Shown here: piece by piece, positions 21,400 through 31,560 of the stretch | Numbering within the stretch: the first letter of the stretch is position 1 | How the letters are laid out: each line of letters opens with the position of its first letter | Assembly: GCA_037976565.1 (NCBI GenBank) | Contig: CP137681.1 | Span: 30,322,707 to 30,386,706 of the forward strand | Direction of reading: 5' to 3' | Source: Mesocentrotus franciscanus | Taxonomy: Eukaryota > Echinodermata > Echinoidea > Camarodonta > Strongylocentrotidae | DNA length: 64,000 bases | Program-made: the position numbers and the translations under genes | The notes under the pieces: model-generated | What the model saw: only the letters and a program-made list of their open reading frames with translations | The model's database searches: none | What the model was told of the DNA's origin: nothing

Positions 21400-24300
21400 A
21401 TCTTGGTGTATCTGGAGAGTTTTTTTTCACTCAGAATCGGTGTCATGTGGTTTAGCTAGTGGTTGTCACCCTACTAGACAAATTTGACATTGATTCATCA
21501 TTCTGCTTTCGAGTAAAATGAGTACGATTTCTGATCGTGTTTGGACTGTCTTGCTGCTGTATTTGATACACTGTAGTACAGGGCATATAGCTGAGAGTAC
21601 AGCTATTGTTAACCCTACACCAACAATAGATGAGCTTCTGGCTGGAGTGTGGATGAATGGAGTGATCATGGATGACCGCACTTCATCTATGCCTAGTGTT
21701 GTGAAGTCAAGTTCTCATGTCAATGGATCTAGAATGTGTTATACAAAGCAAGCCTTATTTTCTCTTCGCCATAGCAATGGGACTAAGTGTCTTTCCCCCG
21801 ATACGTATGCTCACATCAAGGAGTTGGGTATCGATCATGTGAGAGGAGGAAGAGGTGGATGTCATATTCAAAGGAGGACTGGCAATGCACGGAAGTATCC
21901 ACAGGAAACGTATGTATTCACTCATGAGAATGACACTGATGAATCTGGTATGATTCCTGTACTTTTGAGTTCCTGTAGAAAACCAATTTCTAGCCAAAAA
22001 GCGGGTTCCGACGTTGATAATTTGGTGCCAATTCAGAGAGAGAGGTATGATAAGCTCAATGTTCACCTTTGGAACTGCAACTCGCTCAGAAACAAAACAT
22101 ATCTTTTGACTGATTACATCTTGGAGAATAATGTTGATATTATGTTTTTGACTGAGACGTGGTTGAAGAGTGAGGATCCAGTGGTGATTGGTGAAGGTAC
22201 GCCGTCAGGATATACATTCATCAATGTACCACGAGGGAGGGAGGATGCCCATGGGGGTATTGCTGTGATCTACAGAACTGGGCTCACCTGTCTATTATCA
22301 ATGTGGAATCCACACATGATTCTTATGAACGAATCTGTGTTACTGATCCTGCAAAAATGGTGTGCTATGTTGTGATCTATCGGCCCCCACCTTCTACGCG
22401 GAACGGCCTTAAAACTAGTGACTTTCTTGCAGATTTTGATGAACTGATCAGAGAGCTCACAACTCGTTCATTCAAAGTCCTACTACTTGGAGACTTCAAT
22501 ATTCATGTGGACACTCCCAACAAGCCTGAAGCAGCTCAGTTTCTCTCTTCTCTTGAGGAGGCAGGCCTCCAACAGCACATCCAGGGTCCTACTCACAGAT
22601 ATGGTCACACGCTGGATCTGATTATTTCTAGGGACAATGATGATTCTTTTGTAACATCCTGTCACGTTCATGAGAAGTCATATTCTGATCATCATTTTCT
22701 TAGCTGTGTATTAGATGTGGGAAAATCCAAGTTAAAGAATGTGACCTCGGTTTCGCGCAATTTTCGCAGTCTTGACAAAGAGTCCTTCCGTTCTGGGATA
22801 GCTGAAGCGTTTGTAGACTTTCCAGTTGATGGTTCTGCAGATGCACAGGCTTTATTCTACAACTGCGCCATCTGTACAGTGTTGGATAAACTATGTCCAT
22901 CCACAAAACGGACTCATAAATTTCGCTCGCATCCAGCTTGGTACACTGACGAAATCTATGAAGCAAGGCGTAATAGACGAAGACTCGAAAATTCGTGGTC
23001 TAAGAGTCACACAGTTGGGGATCACATTAGGTATTTGGACCAGATTCACGTTCTAGGCAGGCTCATCCGAAAGGCAAAGTCGTCATACTACAATGATCAG
23101 TTGAGTGATGCTGATACGAAGTCAATTTTTCGTGTACTTAACACGCTTTTGAACAGATCTCCAACTGTGTTGCCAACACATGTGTCTGCAAGTGATCTAT
23201 CGGACAGATTTGCTAGATACTTTACTGAGAAGGTAGCTAGGATAAGAGAAGCTCTGTCATCTGCTTCTTCCTCATCTAATGCTCCTACAGATAGAACTAC
23301 ACGTAGAGATCATCATCCTGGAGATCTGGCCTCGAGTATTGCAGAGTTATCCGACTTTGACTCTGTGACCGCAGATGAAGTCCGCAAGGTTATCATGGCA
23401 TCACCAAATAAGTCTTGCTCACTTGATCCTATTCCAGTGTGGTTGTTTAAGGAGAACATTGACATATTTCTACCTCACATAGTGTCAATAGTCAAGATAT
23501 CCATGGAGTCTGGGGACTTCCCTTCATCCCTGAAGGAAGCTGTTGTCACGCCTCTCATCAAGAAGCAGAACCTCGATCGAGATAACTTGAAAAACTATCG
23601 CCCGGTCTCCAATCTACCCTTCCTATCCAAGATCATTGAAAAGGTAGTTCTGGTGCAGGTTACAGAGCACTTGGAATTAAATGAGCTCAACAGTGATTGT
23701 CAGTCAGCCTATCGACGACATCATAGCACGGAGACAGCACTTCTGAAGATGAAGAATGATATCCTGCAGGCTATGGACAAGAAACATGTGACTTTTGTTA
23801 TTCTCCTAGATCTTTCAGCTGCCTTTGACTCAGTAGATCATACAATCCTTCTTGATCGACTCTCCGAAGTGTTTAATATCACAGGCAGTGCTCTGTCCTG
23901 GTTCACTTCTTGCCTGTCGGGTCGCACCAGCAGATGCAAAGTAACATGTGAACTATCTACTCAACAGTCTCTTGATTACGGCGTACCGCAAGGATCAGTA
24001 ATCGGACCGCGACTCTTCAGCATGTACACGCAGCCACTATCGGACATAATTGGACAGTATGAAGGTGTGCGCTATCACTCATATGCAGATGATATATCAT
24101 TGTATGTTTTTGCTGATCCTAGGAGTACAGAATCAGTGAACCATGCTCTTTCATCTTTATCAAGCTGTGTTGAGTATCTCCAGAAGTGGATGGCGTGTAA
24201 TATGTTGAAGCTAAATTGTGACAAAACTGAGTTTCTTGTAGTATCTACCCCACAAGCACGGCAGTATGTGTCTGATGTCAAACTGGCGATTTCTGACATC

Positions 24301-25029
24301 TCGATAAATCCAACATTTGCTGCAAAAAGTCTTGGTGTGGAGTTTGATTCAGCACTCAAGATGGATCGTCATGTGTCATCCCTCTGTCGTGGACTTCACT
24401 ACCACCTGTCAAATATAGCTCGTATTAGACCTTTCGTAAATGCGAAAGCATGTGAGCATGCTGTCCGAGCTATAGTGTTGTCTCGTCTTGACTATGCCAA
24501 TTCATTATTGTATGGGATCAGGTCATCACAAATGCAGCGTCTCCAGAAGGTCCAGAATCGTGCAGCAAAGCTGATCTACTTGGCCCATAAGCATGATCAT
24601 GTCACCCCGTTGCTAAAAGAACTTCATTGGCTTCCAATCAAGCAACGCATTGTTTTCAAGATCCTGACGGTAGTCTACAAGTGCATTCAAAACAAAGCTC
24701 CAGTGTATCTCAACTCTCTCATCGTACCCTACCAATCTGCTCGTCCTGGCCTTCGCTCTTGTACGGACAGCACCCTGCTACAGGTTCCTCGAACATACAC
24801 CAAAGCTGGCGACAATGCTTTCCAGGCATGCGCTCCTCGACTCTGGAATGAGCTTCCACGTTTTATTCGTTCATCTCCTTCTCTGGATGTCTTCCGAAAG
24901 TGTCTCAAAACTCTCCTCTTTGTCCATGATCAACAATAGATTCTTTTATAACTTTTTATGTAAAGCGCTGTGAAACAACAGCTAGTTTGTAAGAGCGCTA
25001 TATAAATGACTTTATTGTATTGTATTGTA
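21400..25029 (+). mobile_element. L2/CR1-like LINE, nearly full length
   Basis: The order is a 5' leader, one long protein with endonuclease and reverse transcriptase (21518-24939, one frameshift), and a 3' UTR of about 90 bp. The 3' UTR has taaagcgctgtgaaac and gcgctatataaatgact, then a (TTGTA)n tail (about 25010-25029). The intact 878-codon second half indicates a fairly young insertion. The 3' tail is of the same type as the SINE tail at 51998-52070, as expected if this LINE group mobilises that SINE. The 5' boundary is approximate. Confidence 0.8.
21518..24939 (+). pseudogene. LINE endonuclease-reverse transcriptase (frameshifted)
   Basis: The start at 21518 gives about 175 poorly conserved residues, then the AP-endonuclease 'LNVHLWNCNSLRNK' and 'DIMFLTETWL' (catalytic Glu). 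Near 22290 the coding frame changes from 21518's frame to the next one; this is a disabling one-base-type frameshift. The second frame resumes with 'VVIYRPP', 'LLLGDFNIHVD' (Asp-Asn) and 'SYSDHHFLSC' (catalytic His). The reverse transcriptase follows: 'LKNYRPVSNLPFLSKIIEK', 'QSAYRRHHSTETALL', motif A 'VILLDLSAAFDSVDH', 'YGVPQGSVIGPRLF' and catalytic 'SYADDISLYVF' (about 24085). The CR1/L2-type C-terminus has 'LHWLPIKQRI'. The stop is at 24937-24939. This copy cannot make the full enzyme without correction of the frame. Confidence 0.85.
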
Positions 25030-25070
25030 TCCCTGATAATGCTTGTAATCACAATGTAGGGGTATACACC
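25030..25070. repeat. GTGCCCC-element fragment
   Basis: ccctgataatgcttgtaatc and acaatgtaggggtata match the conserved segment of the GTGCCCC elements (for example 20930-20970). It abuts the LINE tail directly. Confidence 0.55.
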
Positions 25071-25071
25071 C

Positions 25072-25330
25072 AGTGGCGGATCCCGGGGGGGGGGCCCTCC
25101 CCCTAAACCAGGTAAGAACACCCTTTTTTGAAAAAAGAAGAAGATGGGCCCCCTCCTTTGGCGCTCAAGGGGAGGGTGGTGGTTAAAAAAAAATCAATTT
25201 TCGCTAGCAAAAAAAAATTGTGCTCCCCTACTGAGCGAAAAATCGACCGGCACGATTTCGCGATTTTTAATTTTCGGAGACAAAAAAAAAATGTTGCTCA
25301 CTACACTATTAAGCAATGAACTTAGGATTT
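25072..25330. repeat. Dispersed 'cggatcc'-type element
   Basis: It starts cagtggcggatcccgggg and contains actgagcgaaaaatcgaccg followed by gatttcgcgatttttaat. It is related to the stretches near 4212, 27374 and 35613. Short reading frames here are not convincing genes. Confidence 0.45.
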
Positions 25331-25906
25331 GGATATGATATGAACCATACTTATGGACAGTTTTTTTAGCAAGTTCCAAGTCATTATTATCCTTTAATCA
25401 TCATTATCCTTTAAATATGGAGTAATATGTATTTTACGGAAATACATATTTTTTGAAAAAATTGTAAAAATTCACATCTTCAGCTCAAAAGCATCATGCA
25501 AATTGTATCTTAACCTATGAATGTTAACAATTAATAACAGTAGTTATACATGGTGGCCATTTTTCCCAGTAGCATAATGTTAAGGTGGTCCACCTAGAAA
25601 TCGTGCAGGGAGGTGCCCTGAACACGTTGATACCGAACAACCTTTTACAACATTCCATGTCTCAAAAACCTACTTTACCCCCTATAAACAGTGACACGTG
25701 TTTCCCAAATGCTCGCGTGATCATGAGTTGTTTTTCCACTTGACGTGGTACCTCATTGTCATCGCTGACTGGGTCAGCATTTTAAACTGATCATGTGATT
25801 AGAATTGTTTACTATATTGTGTATTAAAAAGTTAATAATTAATTATGAAATGGCATAAACTTATTTCAACTTTTTTTACACCCCTGACCCGTTTTGTTAT
25901 TCACTG
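25331..25906. other. No gene recognised
   Basis: AT-rich sequence without recognisable coding or repeat structure. Confidence 0.4.
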
Positions 25907-25914
25907 TATATAAA
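25907..25914 (+). promoter_or_regulatory. TATA box candidate
   Basis: tatataaa at 25907-25914 lies about 270 bases before the ATG at 26178, in AT-rich DNA where chance matches are common. Its link to the downstream reading frame is speculative. Confidence 0.25.
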
Positions 25915-26177
25915 ACAATATCGGGTATGATCGTAATTACATTTGAAGCGCTTGTCAAGGCTCAAGGTGCTACTGCCACAATACAAATATTGGCAAGCTT
26001 AACGTCGTTCGAATGTCATCATATTTTTGTTTAAATTGTTTCTGGAAGTAAAGCTTTTGATTCTTTGCTCCAAATAAAAACTGATCTCGATAGATATTTT
26101 CTTAACATTGTCGTAATATCTTGCAACTGACAAGTAACTATGGCACTAATATAGTAGCGGGTATTGCTGCCGTCATT

Positions 26178-26432
26178 ATGAATAACCGCTGGACTGACAT
26201 TGCAAATGATGCTGCCAGTTCCTTAGTTGTAACCGTTGATGGTGAAGAACAGACCATCAAGCCACAATCTAAATGGAGGTTTAAAGTAAAAAATGCCACA
26301 CCAATAAGAATAACGGTTCAGCGGACTGAAAGCGAGGGATCCAAAGTAGAACTTAATTATGACGATTATAGCCACGGAAATTTCCAAATCATGGAACTTA
26401 AAGGGGTCTTACATATATTACGAAGAAAATGA
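26178..26432 (+). CDS. Unidentified small protein or last coding exon
   Basis: From the ATG at 26178 the frame encodes 84 residues. It stays open upstream to a stop near 26103 but has no earlier ATG, so the region could also be an exon entered by a splice acceptor such as ...ctgacaag at about 26134. The upstream part has a hydrophobic run, 'NIVAGIAAVIM'. The rest alternates hydrophobic and polar residues like beta strands ('SSLVVTVDGEEQTIKP', 'PIRITVQRTESEG') and ends in basic 'LRRK'. A good donor, aacag|gtaagc, follows the stop at about 26466, suggesting a spliced 3' UTR or an alternative end. Composition looks more protein-like than neighbouring frames. I do not recognise the family. Confidence 0.35.
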   Translation: MNNRWTDIANDAASSLVVTVDGEEQTIKPQSKWRFKVKNATPIRITVQRTESEGSKVELNYDDYSHGNFQIMELKGVLHILRRK

Positions 26433-26465
26433 GTACGCATGGATGGCCTAGAAAGCAGAAAACAG

Positions 26466-27310
26466 GTAAGCTTCAACACCAATGAAATTTCGTTGATAGA
26501 ATTTTGACAATGTACACAGCTTATTACAACAATAATCTCTATTATTTGTCAAGATCAAAGTAATTCGAAACCTACACATATTACTCAGTACTTGAAGGCA
26601 CCCTAAGGTAACCTCTCCCAATTTGCAGGCTTAATATGAGCGGCACCTCTGTTATCACCATCACAAAAATCATTGTAGCTAGGAGTGGGATTGCAGGCAC
26701 AAATAGTCATTCTTCCAATGGGATAAATTTCTTTTGATATCAGAAATATACCCCTTTCCATAATGGAATATGTCCCCAATTGTTTAAATAACTCAAATAC
26801 ACATTCAACATATATGAACTGTATATAATGCTTTACCATCCATTTCAAAACTTTTCCCTTCAATTTAGTATTTTTATCGTTCAATTTCTTCCCAAAACTT
26901 CGCGATCTTGCACATGTCATTTCGAACTTTGTCCATTCAATTTCATCATTTTGCATCCAAATTCGTCAAAGTCATAAGAAATTGAGGATCCCTGGCTGTG
27001 AACGTAGAATTAAATAAATCAGTATCGTCATTTTGAAATCAATTTCGTTAAAGCGGCATTGATATTCGTCTAGTCTTTCGTTTCATGTACGGATATTAAA
27101 TTTGTTTCGCTTTGTCTCTTAATTCTACCTGAAACATGCTTTCTGTATTTGTTTAACGAGGTAAATTAGATCCATGAATTTTCATTTTCGTCACCATCAG
27201 AATCATTTAATCGAATTCTTTATCTCTTTATTTATATTCTACATTTTTTTGGTTTTATGCATTGATTGCTCCAGCTCTGATCATGTTTATGAATGAGCAA
27301 CAATCATCAT
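26466..27310. other. No gene recognised
   Basis: Begins with a splice-donor-like gtaagc. The remainder is AT-rich with no supported exon. Confidence 0.35.
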
Positions 27311-27497
27311 CATCATCAATAGGCGCGGATCCAGGATTTCTTAGAGGGGGCACAATTTTTTTGCTCCCGCAAATTTGAAAATCGCGCCGGCCGAAAATTC
27401 GCTCAGTGGCGGGGGTGGTGAGCACTAATTTTTTTTTTGTTTGGCCGGGGGGGGGGGCACGTGCCCCTGTGCCACCCTGGATCCGCCACTGATAAAC
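27311..27497. repeat. Short element with 'ggatcc' inverted ends
   Basis: It starts gcgcggatccaggatttctt and ends caccctggatccgccactg, giving inverted ends built on ggatccagg. The middle has gaaaatcgcgccggccgaaa and ttcgctcagtggcgg, the core also found at 35613 and, in the other orientation, at 25231. It is a candidate non-autonomous DNA element. Confidence 0.5.
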
Positions 27498-27539
27498 TTT
27501 AGGTGGCGCTGTAAAGCGCTGCTGTGGTCTTCACGAGAG

Positions 27540-27803
27540 CACGCCATGCAACTCTTTCACCTGCCATTTGTGTTGCAATTCAATCCTTGTCCAGACACTT
27601 TCTTGATATCATCAGTCCAAGATATTGGTGGACGACCTCTACCCCGTTTTCCTTTGACTGCTCCTTGCAGTATTTGCTTCTCAACACCTTCAGATCTCCT
27701 AACAATGTGCCCAAAATAGTTTAGTTTTCTTTCCATGATTCCCCTTCTGATGGTCAAGTCTGTTCCGATCTTTTCCAGGACCCACACATTTGTCTTTTTA
27801 AAA
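27540..27803 (-). pseudogene. LINE C-terminal fragment (RTE/CFDP2-type)
   Basis: The minus-strand frame reads 'GIMERKLNYFGHIVRRSEG' and then 'GKRGRGRPPISWTDDIKK'. This is the characteristic C-terminal 'YFGHVMR ... GKRGRGRPRxxWxDDI' signature of many invertebrate LINE proteins. Only this tail remains; the RT core is absent. It is an old 5'-truncated insertion. Confidence 0.7.
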
Positions 27804-28001
27804 AGATAAATGAGCAACAATACAAATTTATTTTATCACCGACGTCTAGTGTGGGCACCAAGACACCAATTCAAGGACTTTATATTTTCACACGAATAAG
27901 ATCGGTTTCATGCAAGGAAAAAAAGTAAATATAGTATATAGGAGATAGTATATATATACACCAGGCAATTAAAGATGTGGGCTTTACTTTTTTCATATAT
28001 A

Positions 28002-28604
28002 CCGTGTGAGTCAAAAAAAAGTTTACACCTAGAAAATTGCTAATTATTTTAAAAATCATCTATGAACAGTAAATTATTATACACGCTTGGATGAACAGGA
28101 GGCATTGTTTGCGAGAGTGCAAAAATCGACTTGCGCCAAAGTGATGCCTACAGCATGTATTATGTTGGGATTAGCGGAGTGAGAGAATGAATTGAATGCA
28201 TCAAATAAAATGCATTGCATATGTTTTTTGTAGTAACAAAGTCACACACGCACACTCACACGCGCACAAAGGTTCGTTGATATTTTATATTCGATATTTG
28301 ATATGTGTGGCATGATTAATTTTGTTAGGGATGTTATTTGGATCTGCAAAAAACGATTTAATACTCAAATCCTAATTGTTTTATTCAAACATCACATAAG
28401 CAACTTTGGCGCAAGTCGATCTTTGCACTCTCGCAAACAATGCCTCCTGTTCATCCAAGCGTGAGCACACACCACACAAAAATGATACCAAATGATTTGG
28501 GATAAAACACTCTTTCATAAGATGTATAATAACTTAATGTTCATAGATGATTTGTAAAATAATTAGCAATTTTCTAGGTGTAAACTTTTTTTTGACTCAC
28601 TCTG
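28002..28604. mobile_element. Mariner-like non-autonomous element, long TIRs
   Basis: The left arm from ccgtgtgagtcaaaaaaaag is mirrored by the right arm ending ttttttttgactcactctg, with TA directly outside both ends (28000-28001 and 28605-28606). The inverted similarity continues inward to about 28150 and back from about 28399, including acgcttggatgaacaggagg and its complement, so the arms are around 150 bp. A TA target and 'gtgagtcaaaaaa' ends fit Tc1/mariner. No transposase is present. Confidence 0.75.
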
Positions 28605-29076
28605 TATATATCTTTATTCAACTTCTATATACGAGAACCCATATCATGAAAAGGGTGTCTACCTTGCCCTAAGGATAATCCTAGTCAGTGGCGTAATGAG
28701 CAAAAAAGTTTTTTTTTTTTTTGGGGGCTGGCAGACAAAAATCCACATCACCCCACTCTTACATGCAGGCCCCGCTAAACGTTTTTCAAAGTGGGTGGGG
28801 GAGGCTAAAGTATTTACGATCAGGTATAGAGCGTAGTGTAAATTGGCGTGGGGTCCGAGGGGCAAAGCCCCGGCAGGGGTCAAGGGGCAGAGTCCCCGGA
28901 AGCTGAGGGGGTATGGGTATTTAATTAGTGTCAGATGAGCATATTTTGATACCTCATTATTTTGTGACACTGGCAGGTCATTATTCTTTCTTTTTTTCTC
29001 TCTGTCTTTCTATTTCTCTTTAGCAGGGGCGGATCTAGCTTTTTGCTAAGGGGTTGACCAAATGACGATGCCGAGC

Positions 29077-29823
29077 ATCGTCCACGAGCCGCAAAGCGGC
29101 GAGGCGATTTTTGGGGGGCTGTTTTGAACCCCCGGCCCGTAAGTGATGTTTTCCTGGCATCTACTAACACAATGGAGACCATAAACAACAGTGCTTGATA
29201 ACGTCTTTTTAAATCAAGTAACAGTTACAACAGTAGACCCAATGACGGGCATCGTCCACGAGCCGCAAAGCGGCGAGGCGATTTTTTTGGGCTATTTTGA
29301 ACCCCCGGCCCGTAAGTGATGTTTTCCTGGCATCTACTAACACAATGGAGACCATAAAAAGCAGTGCATGATAACGTCTTTTTAAATCAAGTAACAGTTT
29401 AAACAGTTTGACTCAATCTCTGCATCGTCCACCAGCCGCGGAGCGGCGAGGCGACTTTGGGGCGATTTATGGCGAGGCGAGGCGATTTTTGAACCCCCCC
29501 CGGCACGTAAGTGATGTTTTCCTGGCATCTACTAACACAATGGAGACCATAAACGACAGCGCTTGATAACGTCTTTTTAAATCAAGTAACAGTTAAAACA
29601 ATTTGACCCAATGACGGGCATCGTCCACGAGCCGCGATTTTTTTTGGCTACTTTGAACCCCCGTATTAAAGTGATGTTTTCCTGGCATTTACTAACACAA
29701 TGGAGACCATAAAATGCAGTGCATGATAACGTCTTTTTAAATCAAGTAACAGTGTAAACAGTTTGACTCAATGACGATGCAGAGCATCGTCCACTAGCCG
29801 CGTACGAGACGATTTTTGACAGT
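29077..29823. repeat. Tandem array, about 175-bp unit, five copies
   Basis: catcgtccac recurs near 29077, 29250, 29423, 29610 and 29786. Each is followed by a palindromic gagccgcaaagcggcgag-type stretch, a gaacccccggcccgtaagtg stretch, then 'ttttcctggcatctactaac' and 'acgtctttttaaatcaagta'. The last copy is truncated. Confidence 0.8.
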
Positions 29824-29936
29824 TTAATACACAGTAATATCCAGAGTTATCATGTGTTTGGTGAAGTTACCAGATGAGTTGAATATCTTCTCACCATATT
29901 TGCACTTGAAAGGTTTTTCTCCAGTGTGCGTTCTTT
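29824..29936 (-). pseudogene. Captured C2H2 zinc-finger fragment
   Basis: On the minus strand the frame reads 'ERTHTGEKPFKCKYGEKIF' and then 'NSSGNFTKHMIT', ending with a stop at 29824-29826. 'HTGEKPFKC' is the hallmark linker between C2H2 zinc fingers. The finger is degenerate: the second Cys is replaced (CKYG) and the final His is missing. It sits inside nested transposons with no other coding exon nearby, so it looks like a gene fragment picked up by a mobile element. Confidence 0.7.
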
Positions 29937-30316
29937 CTTTTTTCTTCTTCTTTTTTTTTGGCGGCCCAAGGGGGTTAAACCCTAACCCCCACCGTAGATC
30001 CGCGCCTGCTTAGTATAAGTGGGGGGGGGGCAGAGCCGTCGTTCTGCGGGCCCTGCCATGTAGGCCTCTAAATAAGCACATTTCTTGCCTGACTGTAAAT
30101 TTAGGAATTTGTAATTTCCAACAAACGCATAAAAAAGTATAATTTTCTAAAAATTAATGAAAAATCTCGGATAATTATGTCATTTCAGCAACATTTGTAA
30201 ATCACCGGTATCGAATTAGAAATGAACCACGTTTGAATTTTATTGTGACACAAATGGCAGGACACTAATTGGCTCACCCCCCCCCATCAGTACACCAGTG
30301 GCCCCCGATCTACACC

Positions 30317-30760
30317 TTGTTGGCGGGAAAATCGCAACTGATCTCCCCTACCTATCTTCTTTCTGTCTTTCTTTCCTTACCTTTCCCTCCCCCTTCCCTT
30401 TCTCTTCCCTTCCTTCTCTCTCGTTTAGGTTTGCTAGGGGGAAGGCAAAGGGCCTTTCGCCCCGATTCACATGTTGTTGGCGGGAATAATCGCAACTCAT
30501 CTCCCCTTCTTTTCACCCTTTTGTTTTCTTCTTCCTCTTTTTGTTCCCTTTTAGCTCTCCTCTTTCCCTTTCCTTCTCTCTTTTTTTTGGCGGGGGGGGG
30601 GGGGGAGAAGCAAGGGCCTTTTGGCCCCACCCCGCGATCCACAACTTGTTGGCCGGAAAATTGCAACTGATATCCCCCTTCTTTTCTTTTCTTCTTCCTC
30701 TTTTTTCCTTCCCTTTATCTCCTCTTTTTTGCGGGGGAGGGCAACCCCCTGGATCCGCGC
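30317..30760. repeat. Tandem array, about 160-bp unit, three copies
   Basis: ttgttggcgggaaaatcgca and relatives occur near 30317, 30471 and 30643. Each is followed by actgatctcccc and a long C/T-rich tract, then an 'agggccttt' and 'ccccg' segment. Reading frames rich in Ser, Leu and Pro across it are low-complexity artefacts. The array ends gggcaaccccctggatccgc. Confidence 0.75.
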
Positions 30761-31182
30761 CTGTGGAACATTCCCTCCGGAAATGACCCTCCTCGCCTCA
30801 TCCAAAACAAAAAAAAAAAGCAGGCGACTGCGCATTCCCCCGCGTACCGCCTAGAGCTGCCGCGGTCTTCTCTAAGCTCTTCTCTAGGCCGGACATACGG
30901 GTATCCATACTTTTCGCTAAACTGGATATACGGTTATCTACTAGTGTTACTGTTAGTGCACACTAAGCCTCACAAGTGAATATAAAAAACATATGCTCTT
31001 CCTGGCTATTTGGGAATGTGTCAGTTTGCAACAGAAATGGAGAAACGCGCATTTTGTTGAAAATCATGTGATATCACGAACATATTTTATAAATCACTTG
31101 TATGGGATTGAAAATAAGTCATAGTTTAATTTCATTTGGGGGCTAGCGCCCCAACCCCCACCAGTACGCCAGTGATCCTAGT

Positions 31183-31560
31183 TCAATTGCTTGTCTAAGC
31201 GACGAATTTGAATGAATCTCTCTTGAAAGTGATTGCACAAAGACGAATTTGAAGAAAATCTGTCGAACCTGAAAGGACAAACTGTTGATATTGAATGACC
31301 ATTAACCAATTTAAATGACAAATGACTATTAACTTTAGCACTTGCACGTTTCCGGATTCTCAGAACGACATTCAAGTGCATAATGGTGAATTTGAATTAA
31401 AAAAAAAGTGGAGTTGAAAGCCTATATTCATTATAAAGGATCATAGAAGGACATTCTTTACTATGGCCCTATGCTTTCATGTTTGCTTTGTTGCAACAGG
31501 AAAGGAAGGTATGATACACTCGCACCGTGTACATGAATGGAATGTCGGTTCATGCATGGG
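31183..31560. other. No gene recognised
   Basis: Unique-looking AT-rich sequence between the hAT-like element and the minisatellite. Confidence 0.4.

Larger units (their letters stand above)
29024..30008. mobile_element. Nested element with 'cggatct' inverted ends
   Basis: The left end caggggcggatctagc and right end gtagatccgcgcctg are inverted copies of one another with a few differences. TTAG-containing sequence flanks both sides (ctcttTAG before, cTTAGta after). It holds five tandem units and a zinc-finger fragment and lies inside the hAT-like element. Confidence 0.5.
28686..31174. mobile_element. hAT-like composite element with 8-bp target duplication
   Basis: The octamer ATCCTAGT occurs directly outside both ends (28678-28685 and 31175-31182). 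The ends are cagtggcgtaatgag on the left and ccagtacgccagtg on the right, whose complement cactggcgtactgg matches the left end at most positions. An 8-bp duplication with CA(G/C)TGGCGTA ends fits the hAT superfamily. The 2,489-bp interior has no transposase. It is filled with nested repeats: a 0.98-kb element (29024-30008) with tandem units, a zinc-finger fragment, and pyrimidine-rich tandem repeats (30317-30760). Confidence 0.7.

Noticed and set aside
22700..24359. Minus-strand and alternate-frame ORFs within the LINE
   Set aside because: Shadows of the reverse-transcriptase coding frame.
30269..30854. Several overlapping frames on both strands
   Set aside because: They come from C/T-rich tandem repeats and change frame between repeat copies.
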